DNA of 64,000 nucleotides from Tanytarsus gracilentus (lineage: Eukaryota > Arthropoda > Insecta > Diptera > Chironomidae): assembly GCA_038502055.1 (NCBI GenBank), contig JAXRKN010000043.1, positions 3,720,001 through 3,784,000 of the forward strand. Direction: 5' to 3'. The translations under genes and the position numbers were made by a program. Shown in pieces: positions 52,952 to 64,000 of the stretch (positions are counted from its first letter, which is position 1; each line of letters begins with the position of its first letter). The notes below the pieces were generated by a model. The model was not told the DNA's origin. It saw nothing but the letters and a program-made list of their open reading frames with translations, and made no database searches.

Positions 52952-53678
52952 TTAGAACGAAATATATTCATTTACTATATTTCCAGTGCTTGCATTCTTT
53001 AAAATATTTTCTATTTTAACTTTTTTACACAGTGCCAAAATTACCAAAAACCCATAAAGTTCCAATAAAATTGTCGATACAAATAAAAAGTATCGACTGT
53101 TGTTGTAAAAAATAATTAAGAACGGAATATAATCGGCAACGCCTATTGACGACACAAAATAAAACTTTAGAAAGTTTAAGATGTTGTCAATGGCAAGAAA
53201 GAAAAGCATTAGAATCATCTTGTCGGAATTTTTCTAAAAAAAATTAAAATAATTAAATTTAAACACAAAATGACTAATTTTGCTTACAGTTTGAATTCCA
53301 TTCAGCAACAAGAGTGCAGCTTTTATCAAAACACAAAAATAAATTGCGACAATTATACAAATTATAACTGAAACTGTAAAAATTCAATGTTAATTAATTT
53401 ATCAATTTAAAAATAAAAAAACTTACAAACAAAAACAAGTGCATAAAGTCCTGAAGAATCACCACCTCCATTAATGAACCGTCCAGAATGATCCCAAGCA
53501 ATGTAGACGCAATATGTGGACACTAAAAATCCATCAATAAATATTTTGTGACTAATCGAAAAGTAATTTTACCCAAAATTCCCACAATTGCAATGGAAAT
53601 ACTCAAAATCCCGATGAACTTTCCGCCTGTCTCGAGTGACATGCAAAATAAAAAATTATTGAAAATTGGCTTTTTCAT
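52952..53678 (-). CDS. Small four-helix membrane protein, paralogue B
   Basis: Four exons, 53678-53573, 53522-53427, 53367-53288 and 53233-52952, with GT-AG introns in phases 1, 1 and 0, as in paralogue A, give 187 residues. The third exon must start after the second of two nearby AGs (ACAGTTTCAG|TT); the first would cause a stop. It begins MKKPIFNNFLFCMSLETGGK, almost the same as A. Shared motifs also include LLNGI before the last intron and KxKIEN near the end. Helices fall at about residues 22-37, 64-90, 100-118 and 126-160. The loop after helix 1 has a glycine-rich stretch (NGGGDSSG). The pair is a tandem duplication with conserved intron positions and marked sequence divergence. The function is not recognised. 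The 18-base kappaB-motif array starts 239 bases upstream of its start codon. Confidence 0.78.
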
Positions 53679-53714
53679 TTTTTCTGATTTAAAATAAAAC
53701 TTTTTAGATTTTCA

Positions 53715-53772
53715 AACTGAATCGAATTATTATTATGATAAAGATAATGAACGGTTTTGTATTAGTGATAAC
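53715..53772 (-). promoter_or_regulatory. Putative core promoter and three GATA motifs of paralogue B
   Basis: TCAGTT on the minus strand (53720-53715) fits an initiator and would give a 40-base leader. Just upstream lie three GATA words on the plus strand: TGATAAA (53736-53742), AGATAAT (53742-53748) and TGATAAC (53766-53772). There is no good TATA box. GATA factors drive gut and immune-tissue expression in insects; that role here is inferred. Confidence 0.4.
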
Positions 53773-53916
53773 ATTTTCCCATCTTTTATTACACTAGCAA
53801 AAAAGTTGTCATGTGTCTACAAGGTAATACTAATGTTATGGACGGTCTTATCCAAATTAACTTTAATTTCAGTTTACCATCGTAATTTGCAAATTAAAAA
53901 TGCATCTGTCATTTCA

Positions 53917-54600
53917 GGAGTTGGGAATTTCCCAGGAGTTGGGAATTTCCCAGGTGTTGGGAATTTCCCAGGTGTTGGGAATTTCCCAGGTGTTGGGAAT
54001 TTCCCAGGAGTTGGGAATTTCCCAGGTGTTGGGAATTTCCCAGGAGTTGGGAATTTCCCAGGAGTTGGGAATTTCCCAGGAGTTGGGAATTTCCCAGGAG
54101 TTGGGAATTTCCCAGGAGTTGGGAATTTCCCAGGTGTTGGGAATTTTCCAGGTGTTGGGAATTTCCCAGGAGTTGGGAATTTCCCAGGTGTTGGGAATTT
54201 CCCAGGTGTTGGGAATTTCCCAGGAGTTGGGAATTTCCCAGGTGTTGGGAATTTCCCAGGAGTTGGGAATTTCCCAGGTGTTGGGAATTTCCCAGGTGTT
54301 GGGAATTTCCCAGGAGTTGGGAATTTCCCAGGAGTTGGGAATTTCCCAGGTGTTGGGAATTTCCCAGGAGTTGGGAATTTCCCAGGAGTTGGGAATTTCC
54401 CAGGAGTTGGGAATTTCCCAGGAGTTGGGAATTTCCCAGGAGTTGGGAATTTCCCAGGAGTTGGGAATTTCCCAGGAGTTGGGAATTTCCCAGGTGTTGG
54501 GAATTTCCCAGGAGTTGGGAATTTCCCAGGTGTTGGGAATTTCCCAGGAGTTGGGAATTTCCCAGGAGTTGGGAATTTCCCAGGTGTTGGGAATTTCATA
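53917..54600. repeat. Tandem array of 38 x 18-base units, each carrying a palindromic kappaB-type site
   Basis: The unit is GGAGTTGGGAATTTCCCA or the same with GGT at the start. All 38 units are exactly 18 bases. There are 23 A-type and 15 T-type units, intermixed. Thirty-six contain GGGAATTTCCC, a perfect odd palindrome (within TGGGAATTTCCCA) that fits the NF-kappaB consensus GGGRNWYYCC on both strands. Unit 13 has GGGAATTTTCC, also a fit; the last unit ends GGGAATTTCAT. A partial 39th unit (GGAGTTG) follows. The lack of indels and near identity point to recent expansion or homogenisation. The array is open in three frames (repeated GVGNFP, ELGISQ/VLGISQ and, on the other strand, KFPTPG) because the unit is 18 bases with no stops. 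I do not call it coding. Each unit also ends TTTCCCAG|G, which resembles a 3' splice site. Confidence 0.98.
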
Positions 54601-54607
54601 GGAGTTG

Positions 54608-57600
54608 CCAGATATAGCCCTATTTTTAAATTTTTTTTATCAAAGTGCTTATTTTGTGCACACTCAAGTATTGGTTAAATATATTTAGAGTCAAATAATG
54701 ACAAAGAAACTTTTAAAGAGATTTTTTTATAACAACACTCGTTAGATCATAAACTTCCGATAGCGCCAAGCTCCGAAATAAAAAATCTCTATTCAAGCAT
54801 CGATGTGGAGCACATGCGAGTACAATAAACTATTATAAACTTCTTTATCACACAGTTATGATCGCACGACATTTATCATTGCTCGACTCGACATTTCAAC
54901 AATGTTCTTCTCGTGTTGTTCTGCTTCTTATCTCAATTTTCCCCTTCTATAGCGTTCCGTTTTGCGCTACACATCTTACTCGTTCGATCGAGTTTAATAT
55001 GTGCAATAGCGAAATTAAAAAGAAAATCATAAAATGTAATTTTGTCACAACAATAAATCGCAGTATAAGTAGGAAATCGTTAAAGGAGCTTTCAATGGAG
55101 CTCACATGGCGTGCAATTATTTAATTATGGCAATCGAGATATTTTTTTAAGCCTCACGGTAATTTCTTTTGTGAGATTAGCTTTTGATAAATCCAACTAT
55201 CGACTGAATTGAGATAAAATTAATGTTCCGCGATAAGAAATAATTTCTTTGCTACTTTTATTTTTTCAACAATTAATCTTCACCTTCTTCGATCGCATAC
55301 ACACTTGCTAACAGTTCTTCTTCATGCACAAGTGCATTCTCCTCCTCATTACTTTTGCTGCAGATTGTGATTTATTTCCAACTTGCACACTCAACTGCGC
55401 TGAATGAAGGCAACATTAGAAAAATGCATAACAAACAACTTCTCAATTATTTTTAATTTATATATTTTCTCTCCGTCTGCACTTCTAAGTGACTTGAAAT
55501 TAAGCAATTATCGGTGCATACACGCAGGTTTAGATTTTTAATGTCCATTCATGCTAATCAGCTTGCGATAATTAAGAGCGTTTTTTGAAATGAAATGTTG
55601 AAAAGGTTGAATATTGTTTTAAAGTCAAAGCAGGCTAGAGACTTGGATATATTTCAAAATTCACGTAAAATATTTCCTTTACTCACTTTTTCAACCCTTT
55701 TAATTACACGATTTTGAAACAAAATTCAAAGTTCTTACAACTAAATTTTCCAACACAAACGTTTTTGTATAATTTCTCGATAATTTGCCTCATGAACTGA
55801 CGCTCGTGCTGCGGGTACATTTCAATCATGCCTCATGTCACGAAATACCGTCAAGAGATTTTTTAAAAAAAATATTTTCATTCTTGAAGCCGTCCAGCTC
55901 GAGGCAATTGACTATGAATTATTAAGGCATAAAAATAAAAATGTATTTTTAGTGTTTTTCAGTTGATAACAAAAAATTAATTTTGAGTCGTTAAGTCAAT
56001 AATTCTTCTTAAGAAATTGGCGCTGCACAATTTTGGTTAAAAAAGCGATAAAAATTTTAATCCTCAACTTTATGGGATTTTCGGAACAGAAATGAGAAAA
56101 AAATTAAAATTGCATTGTTGTCACACGTTGTACATTGCACTGGCACAGCCACCGCTTAGCTCATTCTCGTAATATTGCTTTATAAAAAAAATAAAATAAA
56201 TCACCCGCAAGAGAGTCCTTAACAACTTGCAAGAAATGGAGAAACTGCACTTTTAGCTTGCGACGAGTTATTTCCAAGAGAGCTCGCGAAGATTATTTAT
56301 GACTTTTAAACGCAGGAACATGAGAGATGAGAAGAAAGTTGAAAGTTCTTATTACCGCACAACAACACTCGCTTACTCGGATGGCAAAAAAATGCTTCTT
56401 AGAATTTATTGTGAATGACTCTTGTACTCGAGTGCACTTAAGTTGGTGAATATATTTGCCTCATATTTTACACGGGAAGATAAATTTTAGGAAGCGATAA
56501 ATTTCGTGGGTTGAGGGTTGAGCTTGGTAGTTATCATAAGTCAATGAATGCCGTTTAAAAAATTTGTTAGTGTAAACTCCGCTTAAATTTAAAACAATTG
56601 ACCTATCCAGAATCAAGGAATTTAAGATCTAATTTTTTATCTAAAGTTGAATTTCCAGCCTTCATCTTGCATAGCGACACACGCATGAAATAGAGTTATG
56701 AATATTTTACAAGCCATTTCTACAAACTGCTATGATGCAAATTTATTCCATTCTTCACTGACCATCGAGCTAGTCGTGCAAGAGAGGCACAGCGCCGGAG
56801 AAAAATTGAAAGACGTCCTGGTGTTTTGCGAATCGTTTATTAAATTTTTCACAATTAATTTCAGCTTGCAAGCTAAGCTACTCCTTACACACACATTCAC
56901 GCGGACACACTTGACAAGGCAACTGAGAAAGCTTACACCCCATCGAGTCAAATTAAAAACTTAAATAGGTTTTTAATTTTTCGCATCGCACTTCATAAAT
57001 ATCGCCATGTGTGTGCATTAGACGTGCTTCGTTAATATTAGCATTGTCATCGTGACTCATCTGCTGAGTGTCGTCAAAGAAAGAGCGAGAAAAATGTTCA
57101 TTTAAACAGCACTGATATGATCAAGTTGTGCAATGCCTTTCTCTCTATAATTGTCTTTCAATGATTAAAGAGATTTAAGTGCTCGACGATGAAGAATGCT
57201 GGACTAGGGTGCGACCATATCGATTCATCATCTGAACGCTTTTCTCTTCCCTCTCACTCACATTGCCTGCCTTAATACATAATCGCTTTGTTTCGATCTG
57301 CATATTAGCAGACGTGATTGATGGATGAGAATTCTTGTTCCCCAATGGATACGAGTCGTGTACATATGTGCGATTACGCTGCACAACTCGAGCGATCGGT
57401 GAAATTTTAACAGAAGATTTTGAAAGTTTTAAAAAATATCAAAATTATTTCTTTAAATTTAAAATTTCTGATCATTTTTGTAAAACTCGATCACCTTCTC
57501 TTTCATCATCTGACACTACCTGTGAATTAACTCGTTTTTTTCGCAACATATTTTAATGCCATATACATATTGGACTTGAATTGACATGAAAGTGTGCCAT

Positions 57601-60600
57601 TTTATTGATTTTTCTTTTCACACCTTTTTTCTATGCGAACGCGTAAAAAAATTACTAAAGAGAAATTTTTACGGGTTGTGATCATTCTTTGCTGTTTTAT
57701 TTGATCTTTTTTTTGGGTGATGGAAAGTGTGTTGAATAAGTCAATGGATGACCTAATGCGAGATACTTGACAGTGGCGACGGAGTTTCTGACATTTAAAG
57801 AAAAGAAAGAATTAAAAAATTTTAAATCTAAATCAAAAATGTCCTGTCATTGGACTTACCGCCTGGAAATTTCCACATCTCAAACTTTTTTTATGCACTT
57901 CGACCCGATCGTTAAGTTTCAATTTAAATTGTTATGTTACACGGCATTCAACGTAAATTTTTTCTTCATCCACACGAAACGAAAGAAAGATTTTTAGCAT
58001 GCGCTAATTGAATGTTTGAGTCACACAATGACACACGATTGAGCAAAAAGCGGACAGCCAGGTAACAATTCTATAAGTCACGGCGTAGCGCACCGTAGCA
58101 ATTGCTTTATTTGGGATGAATAAGAAAATTGTGTATAATTTAAATCGAGACATTGTGCAATGCCGTCCGATTTTGCCTGAATTTGTAGCTGCCATGTATG
58201 CTTAAACTGAATGCGATTAAATCAATAAATGGATTCAATGAGATAGTTTTTTTTCACTCTCGCAGCTAATTTTGATTTATTTTTTTATTATTTACTAACA
58301 CATGAAATATTTTTTTTTATTTGTTTTCATAAAAATCTAATGTTTAGTGATTGATTGACTTCCTTCTTTGATTAATGGCCTACACTAACATTTCTCTCTC
58401 TCGGTTATTAAGTTCGTATAAGCATTGAATAGAATCAATATATCGCGATGTTATGTTACTCGTTCTCAATCTACTTTGTTAGAGTTGTGAAGTTTGAATT
58501 AAAAATTTTTTTTTTGGTAAGATTATAACAAACAACCGTAATCCCATCTAGGGATGGCAAACTCTCAAGGTGAATTTTTGTAAGTAAAATTAAATAAAAA
58601 TAAATTAATTTAAAGTGAATTTTTCAAGGTTTTTACTTTATAGTGAAATGTCATTTTTTCAATATTTCTCAACCTTTAAATATTTAGCAAAAAATCAAAA
58701 CGTTAAAAATTAGACTTTTTAAAAAATTCATCATCCCTTAATGGTAAAAACAGCATCTCATGCGAGATGTAGCGATAAAATGTATGAAAAATGTCGGGGA
58801 GAGTATTTACAAAAGAATTTCTGTTCGCTTCTCTTTTCACTCGTTGAACTTCAAAAAAAATAAGACTTGCCAAATGCTTTTTAAAAAATCATTCCGTGCA
58901 AGCATTCTGAATTGGATATTTTTATTAAATGAAAATATCACAAAACGACCAAAATAAAACTTCAAAGTGGAATTTCGAAATGGCATCAACATGCGATGGG
59001 CAATCGGTTGAGCGTAAAATACTTTTAATTTCAAAAAATATTTTTTCGATGAGATTTCGGTTAATCCTCATAAATGCGCGCATCACAGTGAGAAAGAGAG
59101 ATGAATAAAATTTAAAGTCAATTTAATGTTATTTAATTATGACATTTATTCAGATGGTTTCACGCGATAAGTTTGATCATTTTACCGAGAAAAGGTGAAT
59201 GCAGCAACGTGGAAGTTTATGGATGGAGAAATGAGATGAGTCAACCATAGTTGGTTGCCGGTAGCTGAAGGCAGTTAAATTTATGTTTTTAAAAAATTTA
59301 AAATAATATTGTAAATTACAAACAATTAATAATTATTGTAAGTTTGTTGAAGTTTTTTTAATTTATTAATTTTAAAATATTGAAAATCATTTAGATTTAT
59401 AATCGACCTCGATACTCTGAACTGCTCGAATCAAAAAATCGCTTCAATGAATTTCTCTCCATTTAGCAATAAGAAAATGCCTCGCTTGGCGATCACTGAT
59501 TACTGATTAACGTCCATCAATGCGAATATTTTCTCTCGCAATTAAAAGCGATTTCTTGCATTCATATTCATTTCAGATTAATTCAATCTTTCTCTCTCTC
59601 TTCCTCTTGCCGCATGTTCTACATGAAAGTGAGTTGAGCGAATGCAAAAATCTCAAGTGAAATCAATTATTGTCAGGAGAAGTTACTTCAGCTTTATTGA
59701 ACTGTGTTCAGCAAAAAAAGTATGAGCGCGGCCGCAATGTATGATGAGCAAGCAAAACGGCAGTAACAAGAAAGCGTAAGCCGTTAAATCCAATCATTTC
59801 GCATTTTAAACACGGGAAAAGTGAGTGAGGGAGATTGAATGAGGTCCCGACAAGGGATGACAAATTTGATGAGTTTTATAAAATGAGAGTTAAAAAGTTA
59901 ATCTAAAATTCTAAATTTTTGTTGGAAAAATTTAAAAAAATATCTTCATATTGGCGGATGGTATGCAACATGAAATATCCATCGAATTCATTTAACCATA
60001 AATTTATACAATGTGATATAATAATTTCTGAAACCAGAAGCTTGAAGAAATTATAAAGCAATGAGAAAAAGGAGGAAGCGAGAGAGACAGAAAGGCAGAA
60101 ATGATGAAGAGAAAAATTTATCAAAATGCACAAACGAGCCCTTAAAAAATTGTGTGTGTGCATCTCAGTTAAGGACCCGGGGAAGAAAAAGTGCATAAAG
60201 AGAGAATTCACGAATATTAAAATTAATCATCTTGACAAGGTTAAATGGCAGCTCAACGAATAAGAAAAGGTGCATGAGAGTTATAAAAAATATAATATGT
60301 GGATATATTGCAGCTCTTTGATTTATGTCTAGTCGGTGAAGTACTCTCAGCAATACAATTTCGCCTTCAATTTCTGCCTCTTTGGCTTGTTGATTAAAGA
60401 AAAAATTATTGCCGAAACGCAATTTAAATCTTGCTTCTCTCCTTAGCGCGTATTTCTCTCACTTAAAGACATTCATAAATCTTGGCACTTAGTGGATGCG
60501 AGGGTTGGCAATATTTTAATAAAATTTTCTAGTTTTCTAATTTTCAATTTTATTCAACGGTCGAAAAAAATTTAAATTAAAGTTTCCTGGACGCGGATGC

Positions 60601-62334
60601 TCAAAAATTGCAACTATCATCGCATATGATTGCACCTCAACTCTTTTAAATGAATTTTAACGAGAAACAATTTTCACAGTTTATGGATTTATGTTTTTTT
60701 GCATGTGATCTCGCTCTCCACACATATATGTATGCTCAGGTCGTGAGTCGCGGGGCGAGGAGTGCATAATAATATTTAAATGATTAAAATTTCATTCATC
60801 GCCTTAAGAAATGTCAGTTTTTAGCCTCGTTGTCATGAGCAATTGGAGCTGAGGGAGAGAAATCTCACAAATATGTGCATTCAATTTGCGATGGCTGAAA
60901 ACAAACACTTTTGCTGTTTGTTGGGTAGGCGCAAGCAAGCGCAGCCGTTGATTACCTCATTAGATGTATATAATAATCAGCTTGTTGACTTGTTCCGTCA
61001 GTGTGACATAAAGCGCTTTATCATTACCACGCCGGCATCTTCATCAATTAATCTGATTAACTTTTCTCTCAAGCCGTTGATGAATATCGAAAGGAAGCAA
61101 GAAGTGAGAAATTTTCACCCATGCGGCGAGTCTTGTTAGACCCCTAGAGATTCTCTAAGAGAATTTTATTAATAAAAAAATTGCTGAATAAATTTTTCTT
61201 CTGGCTTTTGCTTTTACACACATTCTCGATGATACACGTAGAATAAACAGTGATCATGTAAGTGAGAGAGAGAAGGAGCGTTTCTAAAGCTAGTTTCTGG
61301 CCGGTAAAACCATAAAAATGAAATATTATTCGCCGCACATTTCAAGAGTCTCATGTTGCTTCGAGGGGAGAGTGGAAAGGTTTTAAAATGATGTAACGAT
61401 GATCTCATGATGATCTATGCATTTATTTGGTTATATGATTAGGGATGATCTGATCTATTTCTTATTCATATTTAAATGGTAAACATCCCTAACAACCTCA
61501 CAATCCCATCTCCATACAACACATATCAACTCTGCAAAATGCTGCTGCCATAAATTCAAGCCTCTCTCGCTCTTTCCGTTGATGTTTTGTAATAATTTTT
61601 TTTTGCTGAAAAAAAGTTCTCTTCTCATGTGCATAATCAGCTGCATTTACTTGCAAATATGGTAACAGCATGATGTTCCAATGTTGATTGATATTCAAAT
61701 TAAAGGCAACGCTGTGAGCGTCGAAGTGACTGCGATAATGATTATGGCAAAGGAGAAGTGTGTGCATGAATGGAATTGTAATGTGTGGATTATGAGTGTC
61801 CGAAGTGAATGGACTTAGGAATTTTTTCGCAGAAGCTGAAAATTATGCAAAAAATTGACTGTCGTTATTTATGCGTGACTTAAAATATGACTTTTACCTT
61901 CGAGGGGGTTTGCGACTTTGTTGGAATTTTATGAAAAAATTTACAATCTTGCGTCAACTATTTAACTCTTTTTAATGCAATTCAACATGTATGAATAAAT
62001 GGTTCACAATGCCGACGATTAGCGTCACAAACTCAAATCGCATTAGCTTACATATTATTGCCTTTGTGCCTCCTGAATTCATTAGCCAGCCGACATCTAT
62101 CCGTATCGCCTGTACAGCAAGTAATAACACAACAACAATAGTCAAGATAGCAGTGAAAAGGTAACATGACGTTTTAGTGGAATTAATGAACATTTAAATG
62201 ATTCTTAATTTGTTTCACTTTTCGAGTTCTTTCATTTTTTCCCATTGTTGGTGCGGTCGTGTCCATTTTTATCTAGCTTTTACAATAAATGTTGTTAATC
62301 ATACACCGCGCAGAGACCAGCAGCTCACCGAACG
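54608..62334. other. Gene-free AT-rich intergenic region
   Basis: No supportable gene. The frames at 54858-55124, 56698-56964, 59903-60211 and 60843-61139 lack motifs and splice partners. Short AT-rich blocks bordered by AGGGATG-like words occur at about 58550-58737, from 59851, and at 61440-61492. Confidence 0.55.
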
Positions 62335-62445
62335 CAAGGGTTGAAAACTTTGTTTTAAACTAATTAAAAATTATTTAAACTTTTTGAATTTGCAATCAAA
62401 TTAAAAGAAGACAAAATATTTTTAAATATTATTTTCCACCCCTTG
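62335..62445. repeat. 111-base AT-rich segment with inverted CAAGGG ends
   Basis: The left end is CAAGGGTTGAAAACTTT; the complement of the right end is CAAGGGGTGGAAAAT. The ends match at 11 of the first 14 positions. The interior is A/T-rich with TTTAAA blocks. The first 17 bases also occur at 25684-25700. This is a candidate miniature inverted-repeat element; no clear target duplication is visible. Confidence 0.5.
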
Positions 62446-63773
62446 ACTCACACATGTGTGTGAACATTTTCCCCTTCACCGTACAAAGAAGAGCGCGGGT
62501 ATGAAAAAATTAGGCAACCGTGACGTGAAATGATCGCGAAACAGAGCAGCACAGAGCTCAACATTGCCCAGCAGCGAGAACATTAAATTCTATTCTTTTT
62601 AACTTTTTCCTACCTCTCATTCATATGTCAGGTGAAATGTTATGCTATGCTGAATTTCTTCTTCTTTCACAACTTTTTTTCACTCGCTTTTTTTGTATTG
62701 GTCGAAAATCGCCTTCTTCCCTTCGCTGTTTGTTATTTCCTCAAATAAAAAAAATAATTACATTTTCCTCATCTGTTGTACAAATAACAAAGCAATAAAA
62801 GCGGAGTGAGAGAAGACAGGGTTCGTTAAGTAATGAAAAGGCTATTATTGTGGTCTCTCATCGTAGCATTTACTTTACCGGTGAAATGAGATGACATTAA
62901 GATTGCTTATCAAATTATGAAAATTAAAAAGGGTGTAATTTGGTGGTGGAGCTTTGTTTGCTTTTCATAAAAAGGTGATTTCAAAAAATTTAAATTAAAA
63001 AAGGTCAAAAATATTTTTAGATTAATTAAATTTCCACCCATCCCTGAATTGAAAGTCTCATCAACGGCATTGTATGTTTTATTTTTATTATTTTATTGGC
63101 TCAACAACTAACGTATCCATCTCCGTATGTTCGCTCATGTACGAAGCGAGCAAATAAAATTCAAAATTAATTGCACCAAATTGCCCTTTTTTCCCCTTTC
63201 AACACTAATTGATCATCATGGTGCGTTTCGCCATTTTTTTTCACTTTACAAAATTCCATTTAAACTCGCAAATTATCGCATTGCCATTTTGTTGTTTGCA
63301 CAGTCATGTTATTTTTATAGATCATGTTTTTTAAAAAATCAAATTACGACAATCTAATCTCGCGCCAAATGCGCAATAAAAAATGTATTAAATTTAATTA
63401 CAACTTGTAGAAAAAAATCCATCCATGAGGTGATAAATGTTGTGTACCGAAAAAAATGTTGTTCAATAAAAATCACTCTACAGTTTTGCGCTGAATGTGT
63501 CAAGTGACCGCTAATGAGACGTCAGTCTGAAATTGAAAAATCGCACTCGACATTTAGTTGGATATGGATCAAAAATTTCTAGGGGTGGAAACTAATTTTT
63601 ATTCTTTAAAATACTTTTTATCTCGATCAAAAAAATTCCCACACCCAGCTCGCCAATAATCGTTCAGCTCTTTAATTGTGCGCAGAGGAATTGCCACGCC
63701 AAGAGAAGAAAAAAATGTTTCAAAACCCACACGTGGGTGTTGCCGTGTAACCCACTTGTAACAGATCAGTATT
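62446..63773. other. Gene-free intergenic region
   Basis: No supportable gene. A further short AT-rich block at about 63580-63648 starts TAGGGGTGGAAACTAATTTTT-like and ends AAATTCCCACACCCA, an imperfect inverted pair similar to the other short segments. Confidence 0.45.
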
Positions 63774-63866
63774 GGAAATGTAACATGGGGAAGTCCTATG
63801 AAGAAGCCTTGGAGAAGCCAAAAGGGAAGCCTTATGGAAAATATTTCTCAATTATGTTACATTTCC
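63774..63866. repeat. 13-base inverted repeat next to the terminal minisatellite
   Basis: GGAAATGTAACAT at 63774-63786 is perfectly complementary to ATGTTACATTTCC at 63854-63866. The interior carries a degenerate GAAGCCTTGG/GAAGCCAAAAG/GAAGCCTTATGG repetition. With the adjoining 17-base array it may form one end of a repeat element that continues past the window. Confidence 0.7.
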
Positions 63867-63869
63867 CTG

Positions 63870-64000
63870 TGTTTCATTTTCCACCATGTTCCATTTTTCA
63901 CTATGTTCCATTTTCTATTGTGTTCCATTTTCTATTGTGTTCCATTTTCCACTGTGTTCCATTTTCCACTGTGTTCCATTTTCCACTATGTTCCATTTTC
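63870..64000. repeat. 17-base minisatellite running off the window end
   Basis: The unit is TGTTCCATTTTCCACTG, with variants ending TATTG, CACTA or CACCA. Seven full units and a partial eighth are visible to the last base. A degenerate 15-base unit (TGTTACATTTCCCTG) precedes it. The array is truncated by the window, so its full length is unknown. Confidence 0.93.

Noticed and set aside
53281..53380. Apparent in-frame stop at the start of exon 3 of paralogue B, suggesting a pseudogene
   Set aside because: Using the AG six bases further on (TTTCAG) restores the frame and the same phase as in paralogue A.
53917..54600. CRISPR array
   Set aside because: The repeats are contiguous with no spacers, and the genome is clearly eukaryotic.
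53806..54678. A 290-codon frame with repeated GVGNFP, plus overlapping repeat frames on both strands
   Set aside because: An 18-base unit without stops is necessarily open in several frames. The non-repeat ends have no signal peptide, domain or splice support.
60843..61139. Plus-strand 98-codon frame with mixed composition
   Set aside because: Length is within chance for this many kilobases. No domain, upstream initiation context or splice continuation was recognised.
61972..62193. Minus-strand 73-codon frame with two hydrophobic stretches
   Set aside because: The hydrophobic run derives from an AACAACAATAG-type repeat, and there is no family motif or splice partner.

Overview
This is an AT-rich animal nuclear segment, most likely from an insect and probably a nematoceran fly (midge or gnat type). 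The grounds are short GT-AG introns of about 40-60 bases, a single-exon long Toll receptor of the Toll-6/7/8/18-wheeler architecture, many GAGA/CTCT tracts, and insect-style promoter motifs. The species cannot be fixed from the sequence alone. Five protein-coding genes can be supported, all on the minus strand, with two decayed DNA transposons and several minisatellites. Most of the window (over 80 percent) is gene-poor non-coding DNA.

Layout. 5164-7586: a four-exon gene for a secreted M13 (neprilysin-like) protein whose zinc-binding catalytic core is absent, so probably a pseudo-peptidase. 16739-20563: an intronless 1274-residue Toll receptor with a strongly diverged TIR domain. 27961-28731: a non-autonomous hAT-type element that keeps the last codons of its transposase. 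29691-30682: a Foldback-like element with two inverted 21-base tandem arrays and a 10-base flanking direct repeat. 47885-49570: a two-exon, membrane-anchored tubulin tyrosine ligase-like (TTLL) enzyme. 52065-53678: a tandem pair of paralogous four-exon genes for small four-helix membrane proteins. 53917-54600: 38 tandem 18-base units, 36 of which contain GGGAATTTCCC, a perfect palindromic NF-kappaB-type site. 63870-64000: a 17-base minisatellite that runs off the window end.

How it fits together. The genes do not form an obvious pathway. The most striking observation is the kappaB-motif array beginning about 240 bases upstream of the start codon of the first four-helix gene. GATA motifs and an initiator-like TCAGTT lie in between. 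In insects kappaB and GATA sites cooperate in immune and gut promoters, and Toll receptors signal to Rel factors, so a Rel-responsive element is a reasonable but unproven hypothesis. The Toll gene lies 33 kb away and no direct link is claimed.

Limits. Exon borders were derived by reading frames and splice sites by eye. No homology search, RNA evidence or folding calculation was available. The long intergenic stretches were screened for coding signal, simple repeats and inverted repeats, but small exons or non-coding RNAs could have been missed.
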